Below are positions 1-8,142 of a stretch of 64,000 bases of DNA, in pieces (position 1 is the stretch's first letter; every line of letters starts with the position of its first letter). Under the pieces are notes generated by a model that made no database searches, had not been told where the DNA came from, and was given only the letters and a program-made list of their open reading frames with translations. The DNA comes from Oceanobacter antarcticus. Lineage in GTDB: Bacteria > Pseudomonadota > Gammaproteobacteria > Pseudomonadales > Oceanobacteraceae. The stretch spans positions 51,546-115,545 of the forward strand of contig NZ_JBBKTX010000017.1 of assembly GCF_044962685.1 (NCBI RefSeq). The letters are read 5' to 3'. A program made the translations under genes and the position numbers.

Positions 1-292
1 ATATTTATGGTTATAGTATTGTCACCATTTATTCCAGTCCTCGCACAACTGGTTCAATTTCTTGTTTTTATTTTTAATGGTTTACTTAAACTAAGTTCAA
101 AAATTGCTAAGAATGGCTAACAAGCGCGTGCACAAGGATCAATTTTCCGTCACACCTTTTGTGCATGGTTTCGCCATTTTGCACAAAATTCGCAACTACA
201 ACTTTGCCTGTGACGCGAGCGATGAAGCTGTAGAAAAACCCCTCTCAGCCGCCTCTCTGCGGTAAAGTTCCAGGCAGCAGCGAGGAAGCAAT

Positions 293-531
293 ATGCCACA
301 GTATAAGCACTACGATCACGACCAGACTTCAATGGTGGTAATCAACTTCGAAGAACAGATTCAGCCTGGAAGCTTCGAATATGCACTTCACCATCTGATA
401 TCCGATCGTCTGGGTTTAACGCCCTTTGATGATTTGTACTGTAACGCTGGCAAAACCGGTGGCCGTCCGGCATATGATCCAGCAATTCTGTTAAAATCAG
501 CTTGTTTGCCTATTTCAAAGGCATTACTTCG
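293..531 (+). pseudogene. IS1182-family transposase, N-terminal remnant with frameshift
   Basis: The first ~70 codons read as the start of an IS1182-type transposase (MPQYKHYD at the start, then the GRPAYDPAILLK block). Reading fails at the A-run near 493-497: one missing A turns the expected ILLKISLFAYFKGITS into a different frame, and the correct continuation (FAYFKGITS) is found in the next frame up to 531. At 532 the coding sequence is cut by the end of an IS66-type element. It therefore cannot make a transposase. The family call rests on recognised motifs; no database search was possible. The 292 bases before it hold no recognisable gene. Confidence 0.75.
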
Positions 532-1205
532 GTAACCGCTCCATTAACCCCATCTACCCTTGCTTCTGGTTCCAGGGCAATAATGCTTCTATCGCTTCCA
601 GACTGTCTGCTTGCGCAGGTGAGTGAAGACCATTTTGAGATAAACTTCCGGTTCCAGGCCATTGGCTTTTTGGGCTTCCACAAAATAATACCGGGCGTGG
701 GTCCAACAGCCCGCACGGGCCAGCTGCTGCTGAATGGCTTTGTCATAACCGGCGTAGCCGTCGCAGTGCAGATAGCCCTGATACCCGTCTAACAGCTGGC
801 AAGCAATCTCACCGCTGCGGCCGGGGTGATAATCAAACAGACGGATCGGTCGCGTCGGCGGGCCGCCGACCCGTACCCACATAAAGGATTGTGTTCGAGC
901 TGCGCGTCCGGGCTCCTGCAGGATCTGAACGCGTGCAGTACCGGATATTGCTTTTGCTGGTCGTTCGTTCAGGAGGTTGATTAGGGGCTGGATCCGCTCG
1001 CCACAGGTGATCATCCAGCGTGACAGGGTGCCTCGATCCAGGTCAATGCCCTGGCGTTCAAACTGGCTTTCCTGACGATACAGCGGCGGGGCATCCTGGC
1101 ATTTGCTGATCGAGACCGGGTCAGCAGACTGGCGGAGGCGTTGCTTTTCGGGATCATGGATGCCGGAACCGGGGCCGTGATGACTTCACCTTCACAGGCC
1201 GGCCA
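532..1205 (-). mobile_element. IS66-family element remnant (tnpC with internal deletion)
   Basis: Minus-strand reading gives pieces of the IS66 large transposase TnpC: a block around CEGEVITAPVPA (near 1200), a block through GTLSRWMITCGERIQP and GYLHCDGYAGYDKA, and a C-terminal piece AKANGLEPEVYLK. The pieces are in different frames, with shifts near 1115 and near 600. The jump from the HARYYFVEAQ segment directly to AKANGLEP shows an internal deletion of the part normally between them. The end of the gene, EAIEALLPWNQKQG, stops at 554-556. The right-hand outer edge starts GTAACCGCTCC at 532, matching the GTAA start typical of IS66 ends. It sits inside the IS1182-like gene, so it inserted later. 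Accessory genes tnpA/tnpB are absent. Confidence 0.8.
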
Positions 1206-1228
1206 CCCGGCCCGCTGGATCGTGCAGA

Positions 1229-1669
1229 TTACCAGGCTTTGTAGGGCAGGAACTTGCCATTCATCGTTAGTAGTACCCGATCCCCTTTGGGGTCTTCGAT
1301 TTTTTCGACATCCATAGTGAAATCGATGGCGCTCATGATGCCGTCGCCAAATTTTTCCTGAATCACTTCTTTCAGCGTATCGCCATAAACACCTACGATT
1401 TCGTACAGACGGTATACCAGCGGATCTTGTGGCACTTGCTGTTCCCAGGTTTTGGTGGGGTAGGCAATCAATGCCGCTTTGACCTCTTCAGACAGTTCAA
1501 GGATGTCGCACAGTTTACTGGCCGCGTTTTCCGGCATGCTGTTTTTACCCAGGCAGGCCGAGGTGACCCAGACAGTCCCCATCGCCATGGAGGCAGCGAT
1601 GGCTTCCCAGCTTAATGCCTTGGCCTGTTTGGCCAGAATAATGGCTTCAGTCATTTCCAGTTTGTTCAT
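1229..1669 (-). CDS. cynS: cyanate hydratase (cyanase)
   Basis: Cytoplasmic enzyme that turns cyanate plus bicarbonate into ammonia and carbon dioxide, allowing cyanate to be detoxified and used as nitrogen source. The 146-residue product lines up over its whole length with cyanases (about 150 residues): an N-terminal helical DNA-binding-like fold, then the C-terminal catalytic part containing YRLYEIVGVYG, EKFGDGIMSAIDF and the final NGKFLPYKAW. The first two hold the conserved Arg, Glu and Ser of the active site. It lies 130 bp downstream of, and in the same direction as, a NIT-ANTAR regulator, which suggests nitrogen-responsive control. No cynA/B/D transporter genes are beside it. The other flank is transposon debris. 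Confidence 0.95.
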   Translation of the reverse strand: MNKLEMTEAIILAKQAKALSWEAIAASMAMGTVWVTSACLGKNSMPENAASKLCDILELSEEVKAALIAYPTKTWEQQVPQDPLVYRLYEIVGVYGDTLKEVIQEKFGDGIMSAIDFTMDVEKIEDPKGDRVLLTMNGKFLPYKAW

Positions 1670-1711
1670 TACAGCACTCCGGGGATTAGAGAGGGTTTGG
1701 GAAAGTGATAT

Positions 1712-1741
1712 TTATAATGCCAAAAAATCAAAGGCTGTCAG
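1712..1741 (-). promoter_or_regulatory. possible sigma-70 promoter for cynS
   Basis: Minus strand shows CTGACA (1736-1741) and TTATAA (1712-1717) separated by 18 bp, about 45 bp before the cynS start codon. This is inferred from box similarity only. The leader between nasR and cynS (1670-1799) is also where an ANTAR-responsive RNA hairpin pair would be expected, but no convincing pair was identified by eye. Confidence 0.3.
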
Positions 1742-1799
1742 GAATAGCAACGAGGAGCAGAGTAACCAAGTGGACAATAGGAGTCTTGGTGTTGGAGCA

Positions 1800-3092
1800 T
1801 TATTCCAGCAAGTCGCTTTTACTGCTGCCTAATTGCAGCATTTCGGAGACGCTGATGATATTACTGGCGACTTCGACAATACGCTTTTTGTTATCCATCG
1901 CTGCCTGACGAATCTGGCGGTAAGCCTCTTCCTCATTGATCCCCTGATTCTGCATCAGCAAGCCCTTGGCCTTTTCGATCAGCTTGCGCTCATCCAGGGC
2001 CTGACGGGCCTGCCTTAGTTCATCGCTCATCCGTTCCAGATGCTCAGCCTGGCGCTGTACCAGTTCTGAAATCGAGCTGGCCAGCTTGGTATTAAATCCG
2101 GGCGTCACTGTCAGTTTGTCTGATTCGCTAACCGAGTTTGGCAAGGAAGACAGCGCCGACAGCGGCAGCTCCTCGATATCCGTCAACTCGCGGATGTGGT
2201 TGTGATGCAGATGCAGATCTTTTTCCGCTTGGGCAATTTTTTGCTGGCAGAGGTGAAGCAGTTCAGAGGCCAGCTCTTTTTCAATTGCCTGCATCTGATC
2301 AATTCTGTGCGTTGACAGCTGATACCAGACTTCGCTGATCGCCGTTGGTAGCGTATCGCTACGGCGGAATCTGGCAATCATGTTACGTAACTTGTTCAAC
2401 TCGATGGTGGCTTCACTACTTTCTGCCTGACGCCATTGGTCGGCGGGCAGCGCTTGGGTCAAACTGGCAAAAATATCGAAACAACGGTGCTGGGCATCCT
2501 GAAGGGTCTTGATACGTTCCTGCTGTTTTTTGGTGAATTCGCCGGCGGTAAAACCGATCACTCCCCAAGCCCGCTCTTGGCCAGAATATTCTTTGCCCTG
2601 AACAAAGTTGAACATGGCGACCAGTGCGCGAGTGATATCGGGGTCGCTGGCAATATCGGCTGCTTCAAACACCACACTGAGCAAGCCGGAAATGATGCGG
2701 TTGAACAGCCGGGTATTTTCAGCCGCAGTGAGTAGCTGCTCACTCACCCGTACTCGCAGTGCTGGCAACTCATCCAAACAGTGCAACACAAACGCCAGGG
2801 CACTGAACAAGCGGGCGGAAGCAGGTGAGTCACCCTCAAGATCCAGCAGTGACAGCGCTTCCCGAAAAACATGCTCCGCTTGTTCTGTAGCGTTTAGCTC
2901 ATCAAGCCGTTGACTGGCGAAGCGCTGCCCGTGAGAGACCAGATAAATATTGGATAAACCGCGTTCACGTTGCAGCTCATGGATCAGATCGGTGACCCTG
3001 GTGACCAGACCACTACTGACTAACAGTTGTTTCAGGGCGCTGATCTCAGCGCGTTTGGCAGCCAGCAGAAAATCTTCAGTCGTCAGTATCAT
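1800..3092 (-). CDS. nasR: NIT-domain ANTAR-domain nitrate-responsive antiterminator (NasR-like)
   Basis: About 430 residues. The N-terminal two thirds is all-helical and matches the NIT (nitrate/nitrite-sensing) domain, including IHELQRERGLSN near residue 40. The last ~70 residues form an ANTAR RNA-binding domain: a coiled coil leading into ERKLIEKAKGLLM, then EEEAYRQIRQAAM and the terminal helix. Proteins of this build (Klebsiella NasR) sense nitrate or nitrite and bind two-hairpin leader RNA to stop early termination of assimilation genes. Here the only adjacent target gene is cyanase, 130 bp downstream. A TTG two codons earlier is possible, but the ATG at 3092 is preferred. Family call is firm; the RNA target is inference. 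Confidence 0.88.
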   Translation of the reverse strand: MILTTEDFLLAAKRAEISALKQLLVSSGLVTRVTDLIHELQRERGLSNIYLVSHGQRFASQRLDELNATEQAEHVFREALSLLDLEGDSPASARLFSALAFVLHCLDELPALRVRVSEQLLTAAENTRLFNRIISGLLSVVFEAADIASDPDITRALVAMFNFVQGKEYSGQERAWGVIGFTAGEFTKKQQERIKTLQDAQHRCFDIFASLTQALPADQWRQAESSEATIELNKLRNMIARFRRSDTLPTAISEVWYQLSTHRIDQMQAIEKELASELLHLCQQKIAQAEKDLHLHHNHIRELTDIEELPLSALSSLPNSVSESDKLTVTPGFNTKLASSISELVQRQAEHLERMSDELRQARQALDERKLIEKAKGLLMQNQGINEEEAYRQIRQAAMDNKKRIVEVASNIISVSEMLQLGSSKSDLLE

Positions 3093-3283
3093 CAGCAATC
3101 ACAGTATGGGTTTGAACTCATATCGGGAGGATAACAAGGGCGGCCATGGTTCCACAGCGCTTTGTCTTGTATCCGCAGGGCCAGCTGACAAAGTGGCTTA
3201 AAGGCAGGTAACAGCCCTGACTCTGCGAGGGCTGGAATACTTGATATACATTTTAGGCGTTCGACAACAGGAGGAGACTTTTC

Positions 3284-3439
3284 TTGAAATCCTTATCGGT
3301 AGATTTCCAGTCTTTGTCGAAATCAGTGTTCAGGTCTTCTCAGATGCCTGATTTTTTTAAGTATTTCTGGGCTTTGGAGGTTGGCATAATATTTAGTGAT
3401 TTAATTGATTCAACAGCCCTGTTTTTTGGAGGGAACTGA
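3284..3439 (+). CDS. possible small protein, 51 residues, unknown
   Basis: A TTG-started reading frame preceded by a strong AGGAGG ribosome site nine bases upstream. The product is short, mixed in character, with an aromatic/hydrophobic second half (PDFFKYFWALEVGIIF). I recognise no family. It is the only candidate gene in the 720-base gap between the nasR-like gene and metG, apart from the inverted-repeat element. The ribosome site is the only positive evidence, so this could be chance. Confidence 0.25.
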   Translation: MKSLSVDFQSLSKSVFRSSQMPDFFKYFWALEVGIIFSDLIDSTALFFGGN

Positions 3440-3535
3440 CTGATCGAAGCTGGAGCTGATGCTCATTTGTTCTTGGTATTCATTAGCTGTCACCTTGTAT
3501 CGATGAATAAGCAATAGCTCTACTCTTAGAGTAGA

Positions 3536-3797
3536 GGGGACATCTATTTAATCCGGTGCTCACTCTGGGCTACCGGAGGGTGTCGAATCACGAAGCCGAC
3601 TTGCAGGCCTGACGGGTCACGTCAAACGTCGGCGACACAGAGTCGAGATCATCCGGCAGCCCCGCAGGGCGCGGGTTGCCGCCGTCCAGTGCGGTGTTGA
3701 TGAATGTGAAAAGGACTCGTCATTTCGCTGCATTCGTCGCCTTGCCCTGAACAACGGCAACACTCGCGCAGAGCCGTGCAGGATTAAATATGTCCCC
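3536..3797. repeat. inverted-repeat element, copy A (RAYT-associated, MITE-like)
   Basis: The left end GGGGACATCTATTTAATCC (3536-3554) and the right end GGATTAAATATGTCCCC (3781-3797) are near-perfect inverted repeats bounding 262 bp. The inner ~150 bp (from CAGCCCCGCAGGGCGCGGG to the right end) is shared almost base for base with copy B at 24954-25114. Copy A has an extra ~100 bp bounded on both sides by ATCCGG, as if B lost it between direct repeats or A gained it. It encodes no intact protein. A decayed RAYT-type transposase next to copy B suggests the family that mobilised it. Confidence 0.75.
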
Positions 3798-3816
3798 TAG
3801 AGCTAAGCCAAATCAT

Positions 3817-5937
3817 TTACATCACTCGCATCCCCGGCTGCGAACCTTCATTGGGTTCCAACAGGTAGATCTCGGAGCCACCTGGCCCGGCGGCCAACAC
3901 CATACCTTCAGACAGGCCAAACTTCATTTTCCGGGGTGCCAGGTTGGCAACCATGATGGTGAGTTTGCCTTCAAGGTCTTCTGGCTGGTAGGCCGCCTTG
4001 ATACCAGAGAAAACGTTGCGGGTCTCGCCGTTACCAATATCCAGCGTCAGTTGCAGCAGTTTGTCGGCACCTTCAACGTGGTCAGCCTTGATGATGCAGG
4101 CAACGCGCAGGTCTACCTTGGCGAAGTCGGGGAATTCGATGGTGTCGGCAATCACTTCGTTGCCGTCTTCCCGGAGTTCTGGCCCTTTGGATTTTTTCTT
4201 CTTGTCTTGTTTTTTACTCTCTTTGCTGGCGTTAGCGTTGCTGGCAGCCGCAGGCTCTTCGCCGTTCTCGATGGCCAGTTCGGTTTTGGTTTCTTCCAGA
4301 ATCGCAGTGACCTTGTCTATTTCGGCGCGGGCCAGCATGGGTTGGAATTTGTTGATGTCATGGCCCAGCAGGATATTGCTGCGGCTTTCCCAGTTCAGGT
4401 CGTCGAGGTTCATGAATTGTCCGGTTTTTTCCGCCAGTTCGGGCAGTACCGGGGTCAGGTAGGTCATTAACTGGCGGAACAGATTGAGGGCAACGGAGCA
4501 GACGTCGATGACTTCTTGCTGGCGGCCTTCTTCCTTGTTCATGGCCCAGGGGGCTTTTTCCTGGATGTATTCGTTGGCGCGGTCGGCCAGTGCCATGATG
4601 TCTTTCATGGCTTTGCCGAAATCGCGGGCTTCGTAGTGCGCAGCGATTTGTTCTCCGGCGTCGATAAATTCTTGCACCATGGCTGGCTCGGCGCAGCGGT
4701 CACTGAGCTTGCCACCGGCTTTGAAGACAAAGTTGGCGGTACGGCTGGCGATGTTGACCAGTTTGTTGACCAGATCGGTGTTGGCGCGCTGGACGAAGTC
4801 TTCAAGGTTGAGGTCGAAATCATCAACGCTGGAACCCAGTTTGGCAGCAAAGTAGTAACGCAGGTAGGTTGGGTTCAGGTGGTTGAGGTAAGTTCGGGCT
4901 TTGATGAAGGTGCCGCGTGACTTGGACATCTTGGCACCGTTGACGGTGACAAAGCCGTGGGCGTTAACGGCCGTTGGAGTGCGGTATTCGGCGGCAGTGA
5001 GCATGGCGGGCCAGAACAGCGCGTGGAAGTTGACGATGTCTTTACCAATAAAGTGGTACACCTCGGCGTCGGAGCCGACGTTCCAGTAGTCGTCGAAGTT
5101 CAGGCCACTGGCTCGGCCTTTGTCGGAGTCACAGAGATTTTTGAACGAGGCCATGTAGCCAATGGGAGCATCCAGCCAGACATAAAAATATTTGCCTGGA
5201 GCATCAGGAATTTCAAAACCGAAGTAAGGGGCATCGCGGGAGATGTCCCATTCTTGCAATCCGGAGTCCAGCCATTCGGCCAGCTTGTTGGCAATTTCCG
5301 GTTGCAGGGTGCCGGAGCGTGTCCATTCTTTCAGAAAGGCGTCGAAGTCTTGCAGCTTGAAGAAGTAGTGTTCAGACTCTTTTTCAACTGGCGTGGCGCC
5401 AGAGATGGTGGAGTACGGGTTTTTTAATTCGGCCGGACTGTAGGTGGCACCGCAGGCTTCGCAGTTGTCGCCATACTGGTCGGGAGTGGAGCACTTGGGG
5501 CAGTCGCCCTTGATGTAACGGTCGGCCAGGAAGATTTCTTTTTCCGGGTCGAACGCCTGTTTGATGGAGCGTACGGCGATGTGGCCCTTGTCGCGCAGGC
5601 GAGTGTATATTTGCGCCGACAGTTCACGGTTTTCTTCACTGTGGGTGCTGTGGAAGTTGTCGAAGCCAATCTGGAAAGCGGCGAAGTCGGCTTCGTGTTC
5701 CGCTTTGACAGCAGCAATCTGGTCTTCTGGCGAACGGCCTTCTTTTTCGGCGCGCAGCATGATAGCGGTGCCGTGGGCGTCGTCGGCACACACGTAGGTG
5801 CACTGGTGGCCACGGGACTTCTGGAAGCGTACCCAGATGTCGGTCTGGATGTATTCCAGCAGGTGGCCGAGGTGAATGGAGCCGTTGGCGTAGGGCAGGG
5901 CGCTGGTGACCAGAATTTTGCGAGTGCTGTTTGTCAT
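3817..5937 (-). CDS. metG: methionyl-tRNA synthetase
   Basis: Charges tRNA-Met with methionine in the cytoplasm; essential. The product of about 706 residues has the class I signature HLGH (HIGH motif) near residue 23, KMSKS (GAKMSKSRGTF), and the zinc knuckle CPKC...CEAC of the MetG1 type. The C-terminal ~110 residues are the tRNA-binding OB fold (DFAKVDLRVACI to GMVLAAG), linked by a Lys/Glu/Ala-rich tether. A TTG twelve codons earlier keeps the frame, but the ATG at 5937 begins the usual N-terminus (MTNSTRKILVTSALPYANG). Length is typical for the dimeric form (E. coli 677). The short 3' gap holds repeat copy A. Confidence 0.97.
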   Translation of the reverse strand: MTNSTRKILVTSALPYANGSIHLGHLLEYIQTDIWVRFQKSRGHQCTYVCADDAHGTAIMLRAEKEGRSPEDQIAAVKAEHEADFAAFQIGFDNFHSTHSEENRELSAQIYTRLRDKGHIAVRSIKQAFDPEKEIFLADRYIKGDCPKCSTPDQYGDNCEACGATYSPAELKNPYSTISGATPVEKESEHYFFKLQDFDAFLKEWTRSGTLQPEIANKLAEWLDSGLQEWDISRDAPYFGFEIPDAPGKYFYVWLDAPIGYMASFKNLCDSDKGRASGLNFDDYWNVGSDAEVYHFIGKDIVNFHALFWPAMLTAAEYRTPTAVNAHGFVTVNGAKMSKSRGTFIKARTYLNHLNPTYLRYYFAAKLGSSVDDFDLNLEDFVQRANTDLVNKLVNIASRTANFVFKAGGKLSDRCAEPAMVQEFIDAGEQIAAHYEARDFGKAMKDIMALADRANEYIQEKAPWAMNKEEGRQQEVIDVCSVALNLFRQLMTYLTPVLPELAEKTGQFMNLDDLNWESRSNILLGHDINKFQPMLARAEIDKVTAILEETKTELAIENGEEPAAASNANASKESKKQDKKKKSKGPELREDGNEVIADTIEFPDFAKVDLRVACIIKADHVEGADKLLQLTLDIGNGETRNVFSGIKAAYQPEDLEGKLTIMVANLAPRKMKFGLSEGMVLAAGPGGSEIYLLEPNEGSQPGMRVM

Positions 5938-6091
5938 GGAAGGGCTACCGGTGGAAAAACGGGTGAAAATCAAAGGGCGACATTGTAGCGGGTACGGGGA
6001 GGAGGTTCACCCTCGGTGGTGATGGTAAACGCGTCAGCGTTGCGGTTCCTCCGATCGATAAGCAGCAGTATTTCTTCACGACAGCAGCAAG

Positions 6092-6961
6092 TCACGACAG
6101 CAGTACCAGTAAGGCGGAGCTGGTGCCACAGTAGATCAGTCCGGCTTTGGCGGTCTGGGCTAGCAGGGTATTCAGTTCGCCTCCGCTGAGGCTATAAATA
6201 CCGCGAATCAGGTTCAATACCGGTTTCAGGCACAGCAGCACGGGAAGCAGCATGAGCCATGGCTGCGGCCAAGCCGCCAGCAGATGGGTCAGCAAGGCAG
6301 CTGCAGTAACGCCGAGAAACAGCTGGCGCGTGCCTGCTTCGCCCAGACGTGCCGGTAAGGTGAGCTTGCCGCTGGCACGATCGGTAGGAATGTCGCGCAG
6401 GTTGTTCACCAGTAAAATAGCCACACTGAATAATCCGGCGCTGGTGCCATATAGCAGGGCGGTGAGTGTCAGCTCGCCAGTTTGCAGCCAGTAGCTGCCC
6501 ATCACGGCAACCCAGCCAAAGAATATCAGTACCGTGACTTCTCCAAGGCCCACCGAGGCTAACGGCAGTGGACCTGCGCTGTAGGCAAATACGGCCAGCA
6601 GGCAGGTGATGCCGACCAGCAGCAGGTTCCAGTGGGTCAGTGCGGCCAGCGTCAGGCCGCACAACATGGCCATCAGGGTGAATAGTGCCAGTGCGATGGC
6701 CATGGCTTTGGGTGTTATAAAACCGGATTGCACCATCCGGGCGGGGCCTAATCGTGCTTCCGTATCGACACCGTTGAGGCCATCAAACAGGTCGTTGGCG
6801 AGGTTCACCGCAATCTGCAAGGCAATGGCACAGAGTATTGCCAGGCCGAATACCAGGCCATTAATGGTGGTCTCGGTGGACGCAAGCGCAGTGCCCAGCA
6901 GAATCGGGCCAATTGAGGCTGGAATAGTTTTCGGGCGAATGGCTAGCCACCAGTACGACAC
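6092..6961 (-). CDS. menA: 1,4-dihydroxy-2-naphthoate polyprenyltransferase (MenA-like, UbiA family)
   Basis: Membrane prenyltransferase of 289 residues with about eight to nine transmembrane helices. The two aspartate-rich motifs of the UbiA superfamily are present: NLANDLFDG around residue 55 and RDIPTDRASGK around 190, which bind prenyl diphosphate through magnesium. The first motif followed by GVDTEARLGPARMVQSG matches MenA, which attaches the side chain to dihydroxynaphthoate in menaquinone synthesis. GTG start with AGAGGA about seven bases upstream. No other men gene is nearby; mqn versus men route cannot be told. Substrate assignment is by motif similarity. Confidence 0.85.
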   Translation of the reverse strand: MSYWWLAIRPKTIPASIGPILLGTALASTETTINGLVFGLAILCAIALQIAVNLANDLFDGLNGVDTEARLGPARMVQSGFITPKAMAIALALFTLMAMLCGLTLAALTHWNLLLVGITCLLAVFAYSAGPLPLASVGLGEVTVLIFFGWVAVMGSYWLQTGELTLTALLYGTSAGLFSVAILLVNNLRDIPTDRASGKLTLPARLGEAGTRQLFLGVTAAALLTHLLAAWPQPWLMLLPVLLCLKPVLNLIRGIYSLSGGELNTLLAQTAKAGLIYCGTSSALLVLLS

Positions 6962-7187
6962 GCGGGATTCCTCTGGAAGTGGGGTGTTATTGGGTGGTCA
7001 TTGCTGCGCGATATGTTAACACCTGGTTCGATACGACAAAGCCTGATGTGTAGGTAGTCGCGGCTCAGCCAATCGTATCCACGAGCAGCTTATAACAAAA
7101 CCTTGCGTTAAATGGGTTCTTGATTGGCGCAATGGGGGGTAGAGTAGCGCTTGTTTTAACCCCACATTCAATAGCAAGGAGCGCTAA

Positions 7188-8081
7188 ATGCAGCCAATGG
7201 TTTCACAAGTGGTTTTACCCGTTGTCCTGGCACTGATTATGTTTGCCATGGGACTGGGCTTGACCCGCCAGCACTTTATTGCGGTATTACGCCAGCCCAT
7301 GGTGGCGTTGCTGGGGCTGGCATTGCAGATGGTGTTGCTGCCACTGATCGCCCTGACTATTATTTTGATATTTGATTTACCGCTGATTGCCGGTGCTGGA
7401 TTGTATCTGGTGGCCTTGTGTCCGGGTGGTGCCACTTCGAATCTGTTGACTTTACTGGCACGCGGTAATGTGGCGCTGAGTATTTGCCTGACGGCGATGA
7501 CCAGTATGCTGGTGCCGTTTACCTTGCCCTGGTTATTTTCTGTCTATATGCAGGCGGAAGGGGCGGAGATGAGTCAGTTCGGCTTGCCACTAGGCTTGAT
7601 GACCAAACAGCTGATCGTGGTGACCCTGGTGCCGGTATTACTCGGGATGGCGATTCGTCATTTTTTTGCAGCTCTGGCTGTTCGGGTCGAGAAACATATC
7701 AAGACCGTGGCGACGTTAGCCATGCTGGCTGTGATCGGATTACTATTGGCCAGCAATTGGGCATTGCTGGAAACGATGTTCTCGATCAGTGGCGCTGCCG
7801 TTGTGACGCTGAGTTTGTCGTCGTTATTGCTGGCATGGAGCGTTGCCCGGCAGTTACAGCTGAGTCAGGCAGACAGTCGCACTATTGCCCTGGAAGTGGG
7901 TGTTCAAAATGCCGGTACGGCCATGATGGTGGCGCTGTCGTTATTGCATCAGCCGGAATTGGCCATGGTGCCGTTGATGTACGGCTTATTGATGAATATT
8001 CCGGCGTTTGGTTTTATCGGCTGGGTTACCCGGCAGGGTGACTCTGTGCCGCAAGAGCAGGAGCAACAGCAAGCCGGCTGA
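7188..8081 (+). CDS. bile acid:sodium symporter family (BASS) transporter
   Basis: Integral inner-membrane protein of 297 residues with about nine to ten hydrophobic helices. It carries the family hallmarks LCPGGATSNLLTLLARGNVALS (broken helix 4, near residue 87) and EVGVQNAGTAMMVAL (broken helix 9, near 235), which form the crossed sodium-binding site. Family members move bile acids, pantoate, pyruvate or other organic anions with sodium; the substrate here is unknown. Start ATG has AAGGAG upstream. Single gene, convergent with the CorB-type gene, sharing a hairpin terminator that overlaps its stop codon. Confidence 0.88.
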   Translation: MQPMVSQVVLPVVLALIMFAMGLGLTRQHFIAVLRQPMVALLGLALQMVLLPLIALTIILIFDLPLIAGAGLYLVALCPGGATSNLLTLLARGNVALSICLTAMTSMLVPFTLPWLFSVYMQAEGAEMSQFGLPLGLMTKQLIVVTLVPVLLGMAIRHFFAALAVRVEKHIKTVATLAMLAVIGLLLASNWALLETMFSISGAAVVTLSLSSLLLAWSVARQLQLSQADSRTIALEVGVQNAGTAMMVALSLLHQPELAMVPLMYGLLMNIPAFGFIGWVTRQGDSVPQEQEQQQAG

Positions 8082-8094
8082 AATCCGGCTTGCT
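8068..8094. terminator. hairpin terminator overlapping the BASS gene stop
   Basis: AGCAAGCCGG / CCGGCTTGCT, a perfect 10-bp stem with a 7-base loop, followed on the plus strand by a T-rich TGTTGTTG. The stop codon TGA lies in the loop. Confidence 0.65.
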
Positions 8095-8117
8095 TGTTGT
8101 TGCGGCGGGCTAGCGCA

Positions 8118-8142
8118 GAGCCCGTCGGACTTAGGCGTTCGT
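8118..8142. repeat. IS/MITE end-like sequence at the 3' end of the CorB-type gene
   Basis: GAGCCCGTCGGACTTAGGCGTTCGT differs at two positions in the first 24 from GAGCCTGTCGGACGTAGGCGTTCGT at 40263-40287, where it is one end of an inverted-repeat-bounded element. Here it overlaps the last codons and stop of the CorB-type gene. Confidence 0.45.

Noticed and set aside
1712..1741. Sigma-54 promoter before cynS (TTGGCAT)
   Set aside because: The -12 GC element is absent at the needed spacing.
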